DNA of 64,000 nucleotides, taken from contig NC_064039.1 in NCBI RefSeq assembly GCF_932526225.1, positions 8,321,001-8,385,000 of the forward strand, given 5' to 3'. The first letter of the stretch is position 1; each line of letters begins with the position of its first letter. The notes beneath the pieces are model-generated. The model had not been told where the DNA came from and did not search any database. It saw only the letters and a program-made list of their open reading frames with translations. Both the position numbers and the translations under genes were made by a program. The stretch is from Nematostella vectensis (taxonomy: Eukaryota > Cnidaria > Anthozoa > Actiniaria > Edwardsiidae). Positions 37,101 to 51,400 of the stretch are shown here, piece after piece.

Positions 37101-40100
37101 CTTAGCGAATGGGAGTACGAGGTGCGACTTTTTTGCGTGGGTGTTTCAGTTGGTTACCCTTGGACTGCTGTGGATTACGTAGAGTTTGCATGGTTACTAC
37201 TGACTACGGTGGTAACACACTACATGCTTGCTTTGATAGTGCGCATGACAAGTTTCACACGTGGTTACAATTATTGACAGCGTTCCACCATTTTTTTTTT
37301 TCATTCGCTCTGTCCTAAAACTCCTACCTGGCCACGCTAAAGGTGCACTATACCTAAATGATAGTAAACTATTCGTTAAGTCAGACCCAACTTTTTGCCG
37401 TTAGGCAATGATTACAGAACGTGAATTGGTTCTCGATTCCTAACGTCTCAATTACCTCAAGAAGGACGCCTACGCCCCCTCTTAGAGGTCAACTCTTATC
37501 TCTCCACTATCCCGTTTCAAAAATATTCCGTTACCTAATCAACATGAATTTGTTAACTTAACAAAACGCAATAAACTGTTTCATTCAGTTCAGGAAGATT
37601 GGCAGGTAATCAGTATAAAATATAAAGTAAATAAAAACAGTCTGTCGTTACTTTGCGTGACTTGCCGCGTGACATAGCACTCACCAGCGTGGCCTAGCCG
37701 ATTTGCCTCAGGTAAACTTCATCGGCAATGAACTGCTTATTTTCTTTAAAGGCTGTTTCTCTCTAGGACGCAAGCGCAAGCGTGAGCGCAAACGGAAGCG
37801 CAACACACGTGAGAATCGGTCAAACAAGCGCAAGCGCAAGGAAAATCAAGCAGTTGCGTTTTCTCGCGCTTATATGCTTACGTTCCAGTGAGAACCGGAA
37901 AAAAGCTTGCGTTGCTCTTACGCTTACGTCCAAGTGAGAACCAACCTGGTATATGACTGGCGCCTGCGCTGTAGCTACTACCTGTACGGCAACACAACAT
38001 AGCGTGCTTTACAGCAGGCAGGTCAAACTGTCAAACAGATACAAGTGTGTGACACGGCTCCTGATGAAATTCTTAAACACTTGAGTTTTTATGGTTTTTA
38101 GGAAATTTTATTAAAAGTGCCCATTAAAGCCAGATAAAATTCCAGCTACGAATTAATTCTAGTGCGAAAAATCAATAAAATTAGAGTAAAATCCGTTACA
38201 TCACAGGAAATGCACGGTCTAAGTAGCACCCGTATTGGTGTATTTGACTTGAATTCCAAACAGATATGTTTCCAGTCAAAATGATAAAAAAGTACACGAG
38301 GTTTTTCTTTACATTTTCATCAGTGGTGTATTAGTGCGAATAAACTGCATTCATAAGAGAATGCATTCGAATATAAAGTAAATATCACATCCCCCGTGCA
38401 ACCAGTCTTCCTTCAAGTCATTATTCCTTTTATCCTTTCTCCGCTTCACTTCTTTGTTTGTCTTTCTGCGCGCAATTCAAGGTTCTTGTTCCTTGGAATT
38501 GGTATTCCTTGTCTGTACAAAGCCATACCTTGTAGGAAAAGGACCAAAAAGATATTTTGGCGGATTCCTTGATGCAGACTCCGAAAAGATTTTCTTTAAA
38601 AGTAAACCTTCCAGCAAAAGGGTGGATAGAGTTATAGCGCCAACGAAGACGAGCTCAAAGACCATTATAGTACTGCGTAATTACGATTACTTGCCAACTT
38701 TTTCAAAGACAACCTATTTACATGCAAATAAGGATTAGAGTCCAAGTCTAATGATAACGACCTCGAATTGCTAGAGTTCTAGAAAGGAGCTCTTTCCCGC
38801 GAATGCTTGGCTTTCTCTGAATGTGAAGTTGGGATATTGGATGACGTTATTATTGCTCGATGTCTAGCGAGGAATTCTGTCTCCGGATTGTAGCCCCCCT
38901 GGAAATGAAGTTGGGATAAGGGGTGACGTTCCCGCTACATATGCCTTTGAGAATGTACCCTTCCACTGGGAGTGAAACCACTAGAGAAGCTACCGCTATG
39001 AGTTCCACGATCATTGTCGCAAATGATGTAACTTCACAACTCAACTCCCCTTAAACGATAAATATTATTCTATTTCTTATTTGATTAGTCCACGTAATTA
39101 CCACTAAGGCTTCGCGGGATGGACCGATGCCAAATTACGACAAACAATTTAAATGGGATTTAATCAACTATACTATCACGTTTCCAGGTAGAACTAGTAT
39201 GGTTAAGACTACGTAGAATTGAATCTGTTAGACTTTTTTTTATTACTGACAGCAGAATTCGACTTTTATTGCGGCGACCACGTTTAAAAAGGCAGTATTA
39301 TTTATTTTTCTCTCTGCAATAACGTATTTGAAATGGAACTATATAGGTTGGGTTCGATTTCAACATGAAACTGCCGTTTTTGAGTGAGAAACTCCCCTTT
39401 CCTCCCCTTTCAAATTCTCAACTTGGGTAAAAACAAACAGGTCGACGTCATATGGAGTAATAACTTTATTTAATTAATATGTAAGATACTAAAAATAATC
39501 AACAATAACACGTAATAAAGATTGCGCATTTAAAGCTTATAACAATGAGCAGGTATTTCCATCAAATGAATGTTCTTATCTTGATTTTTCTTCTTACACT
39601 TCGAACCATTTTGGTGGCTTGCAAATCAGGGGGCGAGCTTCACTTTATTTTTTTTCTGCAGATTCGCATCCTTCCTGCGGAATAGTCCTTGGCTTCGAAT
39701 GATGCAAACTCGCTCTTCCCTTTTCTCTCGAAAACCATCACAACGTTGTATTGTCTCAGAACTTATGTTGGATCTCCTCCAACATCTTTCTTTTTTCTGA
39801 CGATTTCAGATTGTTTTTCTCATTTCACAGCCTACTGCTATAAACACCAATTACTTATTGTGTCTCTAACACCAATAACTGCTCGCCCAAAGCAAGTCTA
39901 AGACTTCCCTTTGCGGGATTTGTGGCTTCTTTTCGGTCTGCTCGTTCAAAGCAAGTAGGAGCCCTCCCCTTGTGGGGTTTGTGGCTTTTCCTTATCAATG
40001 TTCAGGTTTCTGCAGTTTGCAAGCATTCTCCGTATGATGTAAATATCGAGTGTAGTCAGCAATGCAACTATTCCTAATGCTACCAGTTCTACAACAAACA

Positions 40101-43100
40101 TTCTAGCGATTTTACTGTCAAGGCCTTTTCCATTTTACTATATTGTGTTGCGCATTGTGAATGTATGCGTCAGCTAAATTCTGCACTAGGATAATAAATA
40201 ACCTTATTAATTATTTAGCACTACTTTGCGGGTGTTTCTATACACATAATATAAATATGTCTTCTGTCTAAATAATTTGCTTGCCAATAAAATGAAAATT
40301 CCGCTGTAAACAGAATATTGATTAACAATATCTATTATAAACTAATACTATGAAAGAAGAAAATATTCCAGCCCTTATAATAAAGCAATCTTTGATACTA
40401 TTATTATGCCTCCATTAGGAAAGACCTTTGCCTGTTATGTGAGTGATATTGTCTTTTTTACCATAAAAATCGTTGTTGTCCGTTTTACTGTAAAATGTAC
40501 TGTAAAAAGTTGAAGGATTATCCTTCCTGTGATTAGCGAACAGGGTAACATGTCGATGACACAGGTACATGATATATCTTCTCGTCTTTAGTTGCCAGGC
40601 ATAGCTTGTTCATAATGTAGATATCCAAAAAACTCAGACAAGAAATTAACGCTCCAAGGAGAACCATCTCCAGAAACGCCATTCTTTACCAGCCAATCAA
40701 GAGGTCTCTTCCTTCTTCAGCACTTTGCTCACCTTATTTTGTTTCCTTTCTGCGGTAGGCAACGTTAAGGTTAATTTCTGTGCAGGAGAAAGATAAAGTT
40801 TGCTTCTTCCTTGGCTTCTAGCCAGAGCACTAAGCTATGCGCAAGAGCCTCTCTAGTCTATCAGAGAACTGGCATATGCAAGCTTGCAAATGATGCATTG
40901 TTCTCGAGACAGGTTATAGAGCAAACATTCTCATCGTTCTACTCATGTGATCATATTCATATGCTAACTTGCACCAAATAAGTTATTTGTTAGGCTTTAC
41001 GATTTAGCTTGTGCTGTTCTTTTCGTTTTTTGCTGACTTTTGAGGCCGCAAATTAACCATTTAAGGTTTTAATAGCATAAAAATCCTTTTTTGTGTTATG
41101 ATTTGTTCACTAAAAGCACCAAGCTTACAGATAACGGTATTGACTTTCTTTGGATGATGTCCAGAAGGATAACAATGTAGAAAACTTTCTGTGAAATCCC
41201 CTTCAGAAATCGTCCATATGTCTCTTGAGTAAGATGAAAGAAAAGTAATTTCCCAAACGATGAACTGTTTCCATCAAGTTTCTTCAAATGCACGTCCAAC
41301 CCAATTGATTAAAAGATAATGATAAATAGTTTTCCGTTATGCTTAATTTCTACATGGCCAATTTTCCCATTTTTGTTTACTATACTTGATGTCAAGACGG
41401 TGGTTTTCCTCCTGATCTCCACTGATAATGGCCTCTCCTCAATCCGCAACAAATGCCAAATTTCCATTGCATGGCAAAAAAGGCGCCGGCAGTTGTGACA
41501 AGAAAAACAAAAAACAAAGCCTCCGAAATCATGGCTTTAAACACGATTACTATTTGGCGAAAGGCTTGTTATACTAGTCTCCTTTCCAAATAGTTCCGTG
41601 CTTTTGATAGTATGGTTGGACCAAAGTTGCCGATGCCTACTCCATCAAATATTTAAAGATGTTGTTAGCAGGACAAGATTAGAAAAGGCAAATAGATGAA
41701 AAAATACATTGAAGGTGTTTGCTTTTAGCCCTGACAGCTTTCAATTGGGAGTCCATAAAAGTCACACACACACACCCCGCAAAGGTTTATTCCACCACCG
41801 TATAAATATTGTTTACTTCTGTCTTATATAATGTCAGCTTATAATATGCCAGCCTCAAATAACTAACACATTTAACCCATATCCTGGTAGGCTGGCTTAG
41901 CGACTACCAAGTGCCCCGACCGAATCCTGATTGCCTTGGAACCGGAAGCTGCATCTATCTTCTGCCGGAAGTTACGCATCAGGGACTGCCTGTGGGACGA
42001 GTCAAAACGACACTCTACGGGGACTAGTGACGAGCAAGTCGAAAATGATTTCCAGGGTAAAAACTGTTCCGTAGAGATCAAATCAGCAGCAAAGTAAACC
42101 ACAGAACAAACCATAGGCAATATCGACTCGATGCTGTGCTGGTTTACAACGCCATGTTTTATTTTCCAGGGATAACGCGTTACGCGTTGGTTGACTTGTG
42201 TTTTATTTACCAGTGAAAACGCGTTACGTGGTGGCTGAGTCATGTTTTATTCCCCAGGGATAACGCGTTACGCGGCGGTTGACTCATGATCTATTCTCCA
42301 GGGATTATGCGTTACGCGGTGGCAGACTCGTTTTTTTTATTCTTTAAGGATAATGCGTTACTCGGTGGTTGGCTCGTGTTTTATTCTCCTGGGATAACGC
42401 GTTTCACGGTGGTTGACTCATGTTTTTTTTCCCCCAGGAATAACCCGTTACGCGGTGGTTGACTGTGGCGGAGGAACCGTAGACTTGACCGTCCACGAAC
42501 TCGACACCACCACAGGAAACCTGAAGGAGCTGCACAAAGCCACAGGTGGCCCATGCGGTGCAACCGCCGTTGACGCAGAGTTCGAGAGACTTCTGAAACA
42601 GATCTTCGGTGAACAATTCATCGAGCAGTTCAAGGCCAAGCGACCTGCAGGCTGGGTGGACCTAATGATCGCATTCGAGGCTAAAAAGCGCACGGCAAAC
42701 CTCACCAAGACGAACCCTCTGAACATCTCACTTCCCTATGTATTCATAGACTACCACAAAAAGCATGGGAAAGGTTCATCCATCGAGTCTTTAGTAAAAA
42801 AATCTGGGAATCGGGATGTGAAATGGAGCTCACAAGGGATGCTCCGGATCGCCCCGGAAGCAATGCGTGATTTATTTAAACCAGTGTTAAGTGCTATAAC
42901 TGCTCACATTCGGGAATTGCTCGCAAAAGACGGTGTACGCGATATCAAGTATTTGTTTCTTGTGGGAGGATTTGCGGAGTCCCCACTCCTGCAATCTGCA
43001 GTTCGCGACGCATTCGCCTCCACTCTACGGGTCATCATACCACATGACGTAGGCCTAACGATACTCAAAGGAGCTGTACTTTTCGGTCTAGACCCGACTG

Positions 43101-43543
43101 TCATCCGAGTTCGACGAGCTACCATGACGTATGGCGTCGGTGTTCTCAATCGATACGTCGCCGGAAATCACCCGCGATCGAAACTTGTTCGTAAGAATGG
43201 TATCGAGTGGTGTACGGATGTTTTTGATAAGTTCGTTACGGCCGATGAGCCCGTTACTGTGGGGGAGGTAGTTGTTAGGAGTTACGCCCCTGCCAAGCCA
43301 TCAAGTAGGTCAACCACTATAACTATCTACTGTACTGAGCAAGAGGAAGTGACGTTTGTCACCGACCCTGGGGTCCGGAAGTGTGGACAACTCACAATAG
43401 AAATGCCTGAGGTGGCGCGGAGTGATCCCATGAAGCCACGCGAGCTGCAGGCCTCCATGGAATTCGGTGACACAGAGATCAAGGTGTCAGCGGTCGACGT
43501 TTTGACGGGAAAGGACACTAAGGCGACAATAGATTTCTTGTAG
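34200..43543 (+). CDS. HSPA12: HSPA12-type Hsp70-related protein
   Basis: Four exons: 34200-35258, 36288-36509, 41891-42056, 42438-43543, phases matching, 850 aa. Human HSPA12A is about 675 aa. The difference is an acidic, Ser-rich N-terminal extension of about 260 residues in exon 1. The actin-type ATPase fold then begins with VVVAIDFGTTFSGYAF (phosphate-1 loop). It continues with WVITVPAIWRAAAKQFMR (exon 2), LIALEPEAASIFCRKLR (exon 3), VVDCGGGTVDLTVHEL (phosphate-2 loop, exon 4) and LFLVGGFAESPLLQ (adenosine motif). The C-terminus GDTEIKVSAVDV...TIDFL ends as in HSPA12A. The substrate-binding domain of classical Hsp70 is absent, as in the family. Cnidarians can carry several HSPA12 paralogues, so one-to-one orthology is not claimed. 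Ligand and partners are not evident. Confidence 0.95.
35244..35545 (+). repeat. Array of HSPA12 exon 1 donor junction
   Basis: The exon end CACACGCAAAGG|GTAGGT (35258) is followed by imperfect units carrying CACACGCAGAAG|GTAGAT (35446) and AAACGCAGAAATTAAG|GTGG (35509). More decayed copies lie near 35300 and 35338. Units of about 50-110 bp also share a G-rich stretch and GACTTCGTGTCTCGATCA. Confidence 0.75.
36510..41890. other. 5.4-kb HSPA12 intron 2
   Basis: AT-rich and without a recognised gene. Visible pieces: an AAGCGCAAGCG-rich patch at 37765-37850 followed by two copies of a CTTACGT.CCA.GTGAGAACC motif (about 37875 and 37925), a diverged pair of GAAGTTGGGAT...GATGACGTT-like segments near 38826 and 38907, a roughly 55-bp duplication around 39885-39990 (CAAAGCAAGT, GGGATTTGTGGCTT), and a short CA run at 41761-41774. 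Confidence 0.5.
42155..42465 (+). repeat. Seven-copy array of HSPA12 exon 4 acceptor junction
   Basis: Units of 44-46 bp each carry a T-rich tract, an AG and a variant of GGATAACGCGTTACGCGGTG, which encodes the ITRYAV start of exon 4. The junction points are near 42169, 42213, 42257, 42301, 42348, 42391 (AG lost, CTG) and 42437 (true). Only the last is followed by GACTGTGGCGGAGGAACC, coding the DCGGGT phosphate-binding loop. The upstream copies hit stops. Confidence 0.95.
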
Positions 43544-45426
43544 AGAGGGAATTCATCCATTAGCAGGATCGGATACAGGGGTGGTGGATTGGGTGGATTT
43601 CCATCCCCCTTTTTGAGTAGAAAAAAATCGAAAAGTCACTTTGTTTGAAGAAAATAAATGTCTGAGGGACGGGAGGTACTGTCCATGTTCCTTCGCCAGC
43701 TTGGTTCCTTCGCCAGCTTGACTTTGCTGACGCGGCAAATCCAATTCAGCGTGAAGAATTGTGAGATATATGTAGCGACTTACCAAGAACCACTGGATCA
43801 GTTATAGGCTGTCTAGCCGGACATTATCTACCCCCCATTTTGAAATCCTAGGTCCGCCCCTCATTGCATATAGCCTACAAGCGAAAGGAAGCTGAACGAC
43901 CTACATTGATTTGTTCCGCTCATGACAGCTTAAAATTACGTGTAATTAATTCACGGTGCGTCTGACACCTAGCCTGAAGGGACGCAAAACATCCTTGCGT
44001 GTGTAAATTCTTGAATGAAATATTGTATAGTGCACCGACATAGATATATTCTTTTTTACCAATTTTCTTGTATTTATATTGTCAATATGAACAATATATA
44101 TAATATTCAATATTATTGAAATATTATGTTTATATCGTAATTGTGGAAATTTCTGGCATTCACCCTTATGCTAATGACAAATTGACGCCTGCTTTGGCAA
44201 ATTGCTTGTGTGTGTTTTATTATTTAAGGAAAATTCGTGTGAATATATGAAGCACAAGAGGGGAGAGGGAAAGGGGTTTAATACCAAGAAAGTTGGAGGC
44301 TAGCATGAAATTATTGTGCAACAAAAGGATCAAAATTATATAAAAACACAAGTCTAGTTGTGATCTAGTATAGTTGAGCAAGAATTTTTCACTTCAGGAT
44401 TGTTTTTGTCATGTACTTTCATGTATCATGTGTCATGTACATCTTTTTTTAGATGGACGAAAGGGAATGCAGATTTTTTTTTTCCAAAAAGACCCTTCCC
44501 CCCTCAAAGTTTAGATGGTCGGTCGCTAAAAAGTACTTCGTGAGCCATTGAGAGCAACAATGTTGCGAGCAATCTATGGAAAATTGTCTTGAATTTTCGA
44601 TAAAGACGCGAAATCAAGCATTTGTTCAAGCGTTCCTGCAAAAAAAATGCGCATATCTGAATTTCAGGATTTTGGATTGTTACATTATACAAGATGTAGC
44701 TAAACAAGATAACTAGAATAAAATGCTGTCTTTATCTTGAATACTAATAAGGATAAGTTCATTTATTATCTCGAGGGGGGGGGGCATGAGAATACTGTGG
44801 AGGGGGGGGGGGGGGGGGCTCGAGAAATTTCTGAGGTCCAAAGGGGCGGCGTCAAAAGTATATGGATTTTAAAAGGGGGGTAACTGATTCCTTCGGGTGT
44901 TGTCTCTACTATATAATTTGACGAAGTGTCAAATCAGACTTTCTTGGTTTAACTTGTCTCTTTTCTCTTTTCTCATGCTACGATTTTCTTGCTAGGAGAA
45001 GATCGAAACGTCTTTTTGCTTCTTTTACGTCATCTATAGCATCAACCATTATCAGGTTGCAACCTGGAGTTAGTCGCATCTTTGAGAAATTGAGTGCCTT
45101 CACTTTTTCTGAATTAATGTAGCCAATTTATTTCCCTTTCCCTTGCTTTTATATATATGCAATGGGATTATTATTACTCTTTTTCTCTCTCTTTATCACA
45201 GGATACCCACCGAAGGGCCATCTAGTCTAAATTGCTCTTTTTCGACAAACGTTAGATTAGCCTGACGTAAGATATGATATGATATATGAGTCCGTTTACG
45301 AGTCCTTTTCGTATTTTTTAGACTAATAATTCAGAGACGTGCTCGCATCGACTGGCCGTGATCTTTTGCATTATTCTCGAGGACTGGAGCGAGTAGACAG
45401 TTTTCGATTAGAAACATGGTGTCACC
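43544..45426. other. Intergenic region HSPA12 / attractin
   Basis: Contains the HSPA12 3' UTR with AATAAA at 43653-43658 and the attractin promoter. Long G-tracts lie at 44767-44777 and 44802-44818. A segment at about 43560-43860 with GGTCCGCCCCTCATTG at its right end may be a decayed hAT-like MITE. No gene recognised. Confidence 0.5.
43653..43658 (+). terminator. Poly(A) signal of HSPA12
   Basis: AATAAA, 110 bp after the stop codon at 43541-43543. Confidence 0.6.
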
Positions 45427-48400
45427 ATGTTTGTTGGACCCGATATTCGCTTTCTTTTTATTATATTATCAGTATTTACAATATTTAACGTAGTCCACAA
45501 TAGTTTTATGAAACCCCAAGGATGTGGGGCAAAAGATGATTGTAATTGTAGCCCAGGATATTGGGGGTCGGATTGTCAGTACTCTAGACTTCGGTGAGTA
45601 TATTTGTGACAACGCTCCCGTTGAAACGATCTATCAGCTATATTCCCGGGAAGAAAGTTTCCTTTTGTGAGAAATCGTCCATGGTATTATCTGCTTTCTC
45701 TTCTGCTCTAAGTCTTTCAAAAAGGAATTGCCTTAATGTTTTGTTCCTCTTCGTAATATGGGATTTTCACGGTGATTAAGCCGTGCGAATCTTGCCCTCT
45801 TGTTTCCGTCGTAGTTGATGAGTATGAGTAGGAACTGAGAATCGTTCACGCTAACTCATAACATATATAATTATATATTTTTCTATGATTGTATTCTTCT
45901 CGACATATTTCTAGGTGTTGATGTAAGTCGCCTAAATTTAACTTCTCCTAACTCCGTTTTGTTGTGTTTACTATCTCCTAAATTCTTTGTTATTATTTTT
46001 GTGTATATATTACTGATCTTAAACACAAACAAGCAGACACAATTTGAAGTCACGTATTTCCTACTCGTAGTTCTACATGCCGAACGAAATATGTCTTCTT
46101 CTTTATCCATAAACTAATCAGACACACATTCCATCCTTTTGTGAATGGTAACATCTTTGTACAAACGATGGTTTCATAGAGGCCCTACAAGCCAAAAGTC
46201 AACCTAGCAAAGTACCAATTGTAGGAAAGCGTCCATTTTCATCGGCTGATTTGGGGGAAGCCTTTGCGATATTTTCGATTGAATTCAGTGAATAAGGCAT
46301 AAAATTAAATTTACTTGAATTTTTTTTGACTTCTGATTTTGGCTGAAAACAATAATAAAGTTTTAGATGGGCTCTTTAAATTGTATACACCTATTTCAAA
46401 TGATGTTGTACTTAAGAATCCATGTGTCATAGCCAGCAATGTCACATAGGTATACATAAATATATTAATCCAGGTCTTTGAAAACCATGTCAATTTTTAC
46501 AGGCACATAAACAAGAATTTTATATCTTTCATAACCTAGATTTGTTTTTGTTATGCTTAAAAATGTGCTCATTTTTTGTTTGATCAACATGAAGCACTGC
46601 AGGCGGCTATAACACATGAATTCTGTTATGACACATGAATTCACCAGGTGCAACCCTCCTTGAAATAGGTGTATGTAAATAGGTATCAGTCCAACGGAGA
46701 GGGGAGGAGAGGGAAGGGGGTGGAGGGATTCATTATGAAAGAACACTTTATTCCTCCCCTATCCCCTACCCCCTACATTTATGGTAGGCCTACAAGTGTG
46801 TCAGCATTGTAGCTTTGAATGTACAGTACAGTAATATGCTAGTACTGTACATATTAATATATCACTATTCTAACTAATCAATATCCAAATCCTGGAGGGG
46901 GGACTCTCCAGAAAAATAGACGGGGATGTCTTTTAGGGTTGAAAATTTTGACCAACTGTAATCCCTTAGGGGCATTGAAGAATTTTTCTGATTTTGCTGT
47001 CTCTTATACTAAGTTCAGGAATTGCAACAGAAATTTTACCCATAAGAGAAAGCAAAATGGGTGTGGTCGTAGGAATCTATAACCCTAAGAGATGGCAGAA
47101 TCCAAAAAAAAAAAAAAACTTTTAACCCCCCCCCCCCCCTTAGGGATAGCAATTGGTAAAATTCTATACCCTAAGGCTAGGTTCAAACGTCTTATCATCC
47201 ATGAGCTGTATTCAATATAAATGCATGCAAATGAAGATGAAACAATCGACTTGATTCATTTGCATGCATTTGCATTGAATACAGCTGATGGATAATAAGA
47301 CGTTTGAACCTAGCCTTAGGGTATAGAATTTGACCAATTGCTATCCCTAAGGGGGGGGGGGGGGTTAAAAGTTTTTTTTTTTTTTTGGATTCTGCCATCT
47401 CTTAGGGTTATAGATTCCTACGACCACACCCATTTTGCTTTCTCTTATGGGTAAAATTTCTGTTGCAATTCCTTAGGGTTAAAATTGATTTTGCCGATAA
47501 TCACCCCTGGGATTGAAATTGTGCCATAGAAGGCTATTAAACATTTTGAGGAACCAAAAATATCCAAATTTTAACATTTTAAACTGTTTGGATGAGCAGC
47601 AATAGATATATTTATTTGCATGAAAATTGAGTGTGATAAATTATTTTCAGATTGACTGGGGAGAAGGGTAAACTTACAGATGGCAGTGGAAAGTATAGGG
47701 AATCTTCAAAATTCATGTGGCTTATTGAAAGCCCAAGGTATGTAACATATAGTCTTAAATACCCAACAACAGTCAATCTCTTTCAAGTAAGTGCTATTTT
47801 CAGATTATTGTACAAATATTGTCACTTCTAGGAGTAGTTAATATGCTGTTCTTAACATGTGCAAGTCAAAATGTAAATACTTGCAAATGAAGATGAAGCA
47901 ATTTACTTCATTTGCAACCATTTGCTTTTTGAGTGGTACATGGGAAGAATGGCGTTTTTTTCTATTTACTGTACCTATGGCAGTTAAAGCTCTTTCAAGC
48001 AAATAAACTTTCCAGTTTATTGTAACTTTTTAAACAATTCAATTTTTTTCAGGCCCAATAGTACTATAGTGTTAGAGTTAGATGAGTTTGCGACTGAGTG
48101 CTCATGGGATCACTTGTATGTCTATGATGGCCGGTCCATCAGAGCACCCCTCCTCGGGACTCTTAGGTGAGTGCAGTAGTGTTATAAAACATGATTTATA
48201 CTATTTAACTCACTTGAGAAGAAAGACATCCCTTCTTTTTTATCTGATTAAAAACTGTTTGAGTACTGCACAGAGGTTTGCAACATGTTTAGTACACAGT
48301 GCCATAGCAGACCTTGGAATATTGAAGGAGTGCAATGCAGAAACACTAAGAAAATATTGGGGGCACAGCCACATTCCTTTGGGTCATTTCCTTACAATTA

Positions 48401-51400
48401 AAAAAATATTGGGAGGGGAGGGGCATGTGGCCCTGGTGTGCCACCGTCTGCTAAGGCACTGGCACCCGTTTCTCGAAACACTCGAGAATTCTCGGGCCCG
48501 AAAACTTTATTTTGCGTTTTTGTTCAAAATTTCGAATGTTTCATTTTGGAGAACTGCTTTCATATTTTAGAACAGTTTGAACTTCCACTCGTTCGTATTT
48601 CAAATGATTATGCTCAATAGGGCTATTTTCGAAGTTTTGCTGAAGCCAAAAAGTTACCCGAAAAGTCTCAGGTGACTACGAGGTCACGAGAACTTTCTTA
48701 ATATTTAAGCCTGTGAATTTCGGGCCTGAGGAATTCTGGAGGGATCAAAATTTATAAATCTATAAAGAGGATCATCCTTTACATCAATCTTTGTGGTAAA
48801 ATACGATGTTTTACTATATTTCAACACATTTAGATACCATAAATTTTATAGGAATTTGCCAGCTTTTCAAATTTAAGGAATAAAACGGTTTCGGGCCCGA
48901 GAAATCTCGGGTGTTTTGAGAAATGAGCCCCAGGTACTGTAGAGAACTATGCAATTACTTTGCTAAGCTTCATGTTTTCTATTCTCCCCAATTTAGACAT
49001 CTTGTAATATCTTTTGTGTCTATTTCAGTGGCATGCGACGCGATGCCCACATCAAGGAAGTTGCTGATGCACCAATCATTTCTCTCTTTTCTCGCTCGGG
49101 TGCTGCCTTTCTGTATTTCTATAGTGATGCTAACTTTGCCATGAACGGCTTCTCTATCAAATACAGGTGAGCAAACCTCAACTGAAAAACTCTACAAGCT
49201 ATTCAATTTCCCATTTAATTTATTTTACAAAATATTTTTTTCGTAAATTTCTTTTTACCTCAGTATCAAGCTAAACTGCCTTGTGAAGTGCAGTTACCAT
49301 GGTGACTGTGCAGCAGATGGATCATGCGTATGTGCGGCAGGGTGGGGTGGGTCTACATGTAGCCTGCCTGAATGCCCTATCACCTGTACCAGCGGCACAT
49401 GTGACCTCACCGTGAGATATTGTTCTGGGTGTGCTGCAGGCTTCACTGGTATGTTATACGCCTGTTTTACTGTGTTTGCTACAATCCATTTATTATGTAC
49501 TTAGATAGGGTTAATAGATTATTAAAGTTAGACTTAATTCAGCTATGTATTTCAGATAGTGTTGCACTAAAAAATCTATGTGTCGTAAGCCCCAGTTCTT
49601 CATGGATGATGAATGTTGTTTTATCCAAACTAATATCTTCAAGTTAAATAATATTTTCTTCCTCTGTTTTAGGGCCAGCTTGTAACACATCATTAGGGGA
49701 AGGCTATTGGACTCAACACATTGCTTACAATCAAGGTAGAAGTTCCTTGCCTTTCTTGCTTTTTGCCCCACCCACACAGTTAAAATACCACAACCACACA
49801 GTTAAAATACAACAACCACACAGTTATAATACCACATACACACAGTTATAATACAACAACCACACAGTTATAATACCACAACCACACAGTTATAATACCA
49901 CAACCACACAGTTATAATACCACAACCACACAGTTATTATACCACAACCACACAGTTATAATACCACAACCACACAGTTATAATATAACAACCACACAGT
50001 TATAATATCACAACCACACAGTTATAATACCACATACACACAGTTATAATACCACAACCACACAGTTATAATACCACATACACACAGTTATAATACCACA
50101 ACCACACAGTTAAAATACAATGACCACACAGTTATAATACCACAACCACACAGTTATAATACCACAACCACACAGTTATAATACCACAACCACACAGTTA
50201 TAATACCACAACCACACAGTTATAATACCACAACCACACAGTTATAATACCACAACCACACAGTTATTATACCACAACCACACAGTTATAATACCACAAC
50301 CACACAGTTAAAATACCACATACACACAGTTATAATACAGCGACCACACAGTTATAATACCACAACCACACAGTTAAAATACCACAACCACACAGTTATT
50401 ATACCACAACCACACAGTTATAATACCACAACCACACAAGTTATAATACCACAACCACACAGTTATAATACCACATACACACAGTTATAATACAACGACC
50501 ACACAGTTATAATACCACAACCACACAGTTATAATACCACAACCACACAGTTAAAATACCACATATGTACACACAGTTATAATACCACAACCACACAGTT
50601 ATAATACCACAACCACACAGTTATAATACCACAACCACACAGTTATAATACCACAACCACACAAGTTATAATACCACATATGTAAACACAGTTATTATAC
50701 CACAACCACACAGTTATAATACCACAACCACATAGTTATAATACCACATACACACAGTTATAATACCACAACCACACAGTTATAATACCACAACTACACA
50801 GTTATAATACCACAACCACACAGTTATAATACCACAACCACACAGTTATAATACCACATATGTACACACAGTTATAATACCACAACCACACAGTTATAAT
50901 ACCACAACTACACAAGTTATAATACCACAACCACACAGTTATAATACCACAACCACACAGTTATAATACCACATATGTACACACAGTTATAACACCACAA
51001 TCACACAGTTATAATTCCACAACCACACAGTTATAATACCACAACCACAGAGTTATAATACCACATACACACAGTTATAATACCACAACCACACAGTTAA
51101 AATACCACAACCACACAGTTATAATACCACAACCACACAGTTAAAACACCACAACCACACAGTTAAAATACCACATACACACAGTTATAATACCACAACC
51201 ACACAGTTAAAATACCACAACCACACAGTTATAATACCACATATGTACACACAGTTATTAATACCACAACCACACAGTTATAATACTACAACCACACAGT
51301 TATAGTACCACATACACACAGTTATAATATCACAACCACACAGTTATAATACCACATACACACAGTTATAATACCACATACACACAGTTATAATACATCC

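Noticed and set aside
43560-43860. Possible hAT-like MITE after HSPA12
   Set aside because: The right end resembles such an element but the left end does not form a clear inverted repeat, so it is mentioned only in the region note.
48082-48570. 162-codon plus-strand frame
   Set aside because: It starts in attractin exon 3 in a different frame and runs through the intron into a MITE terminal repeat.
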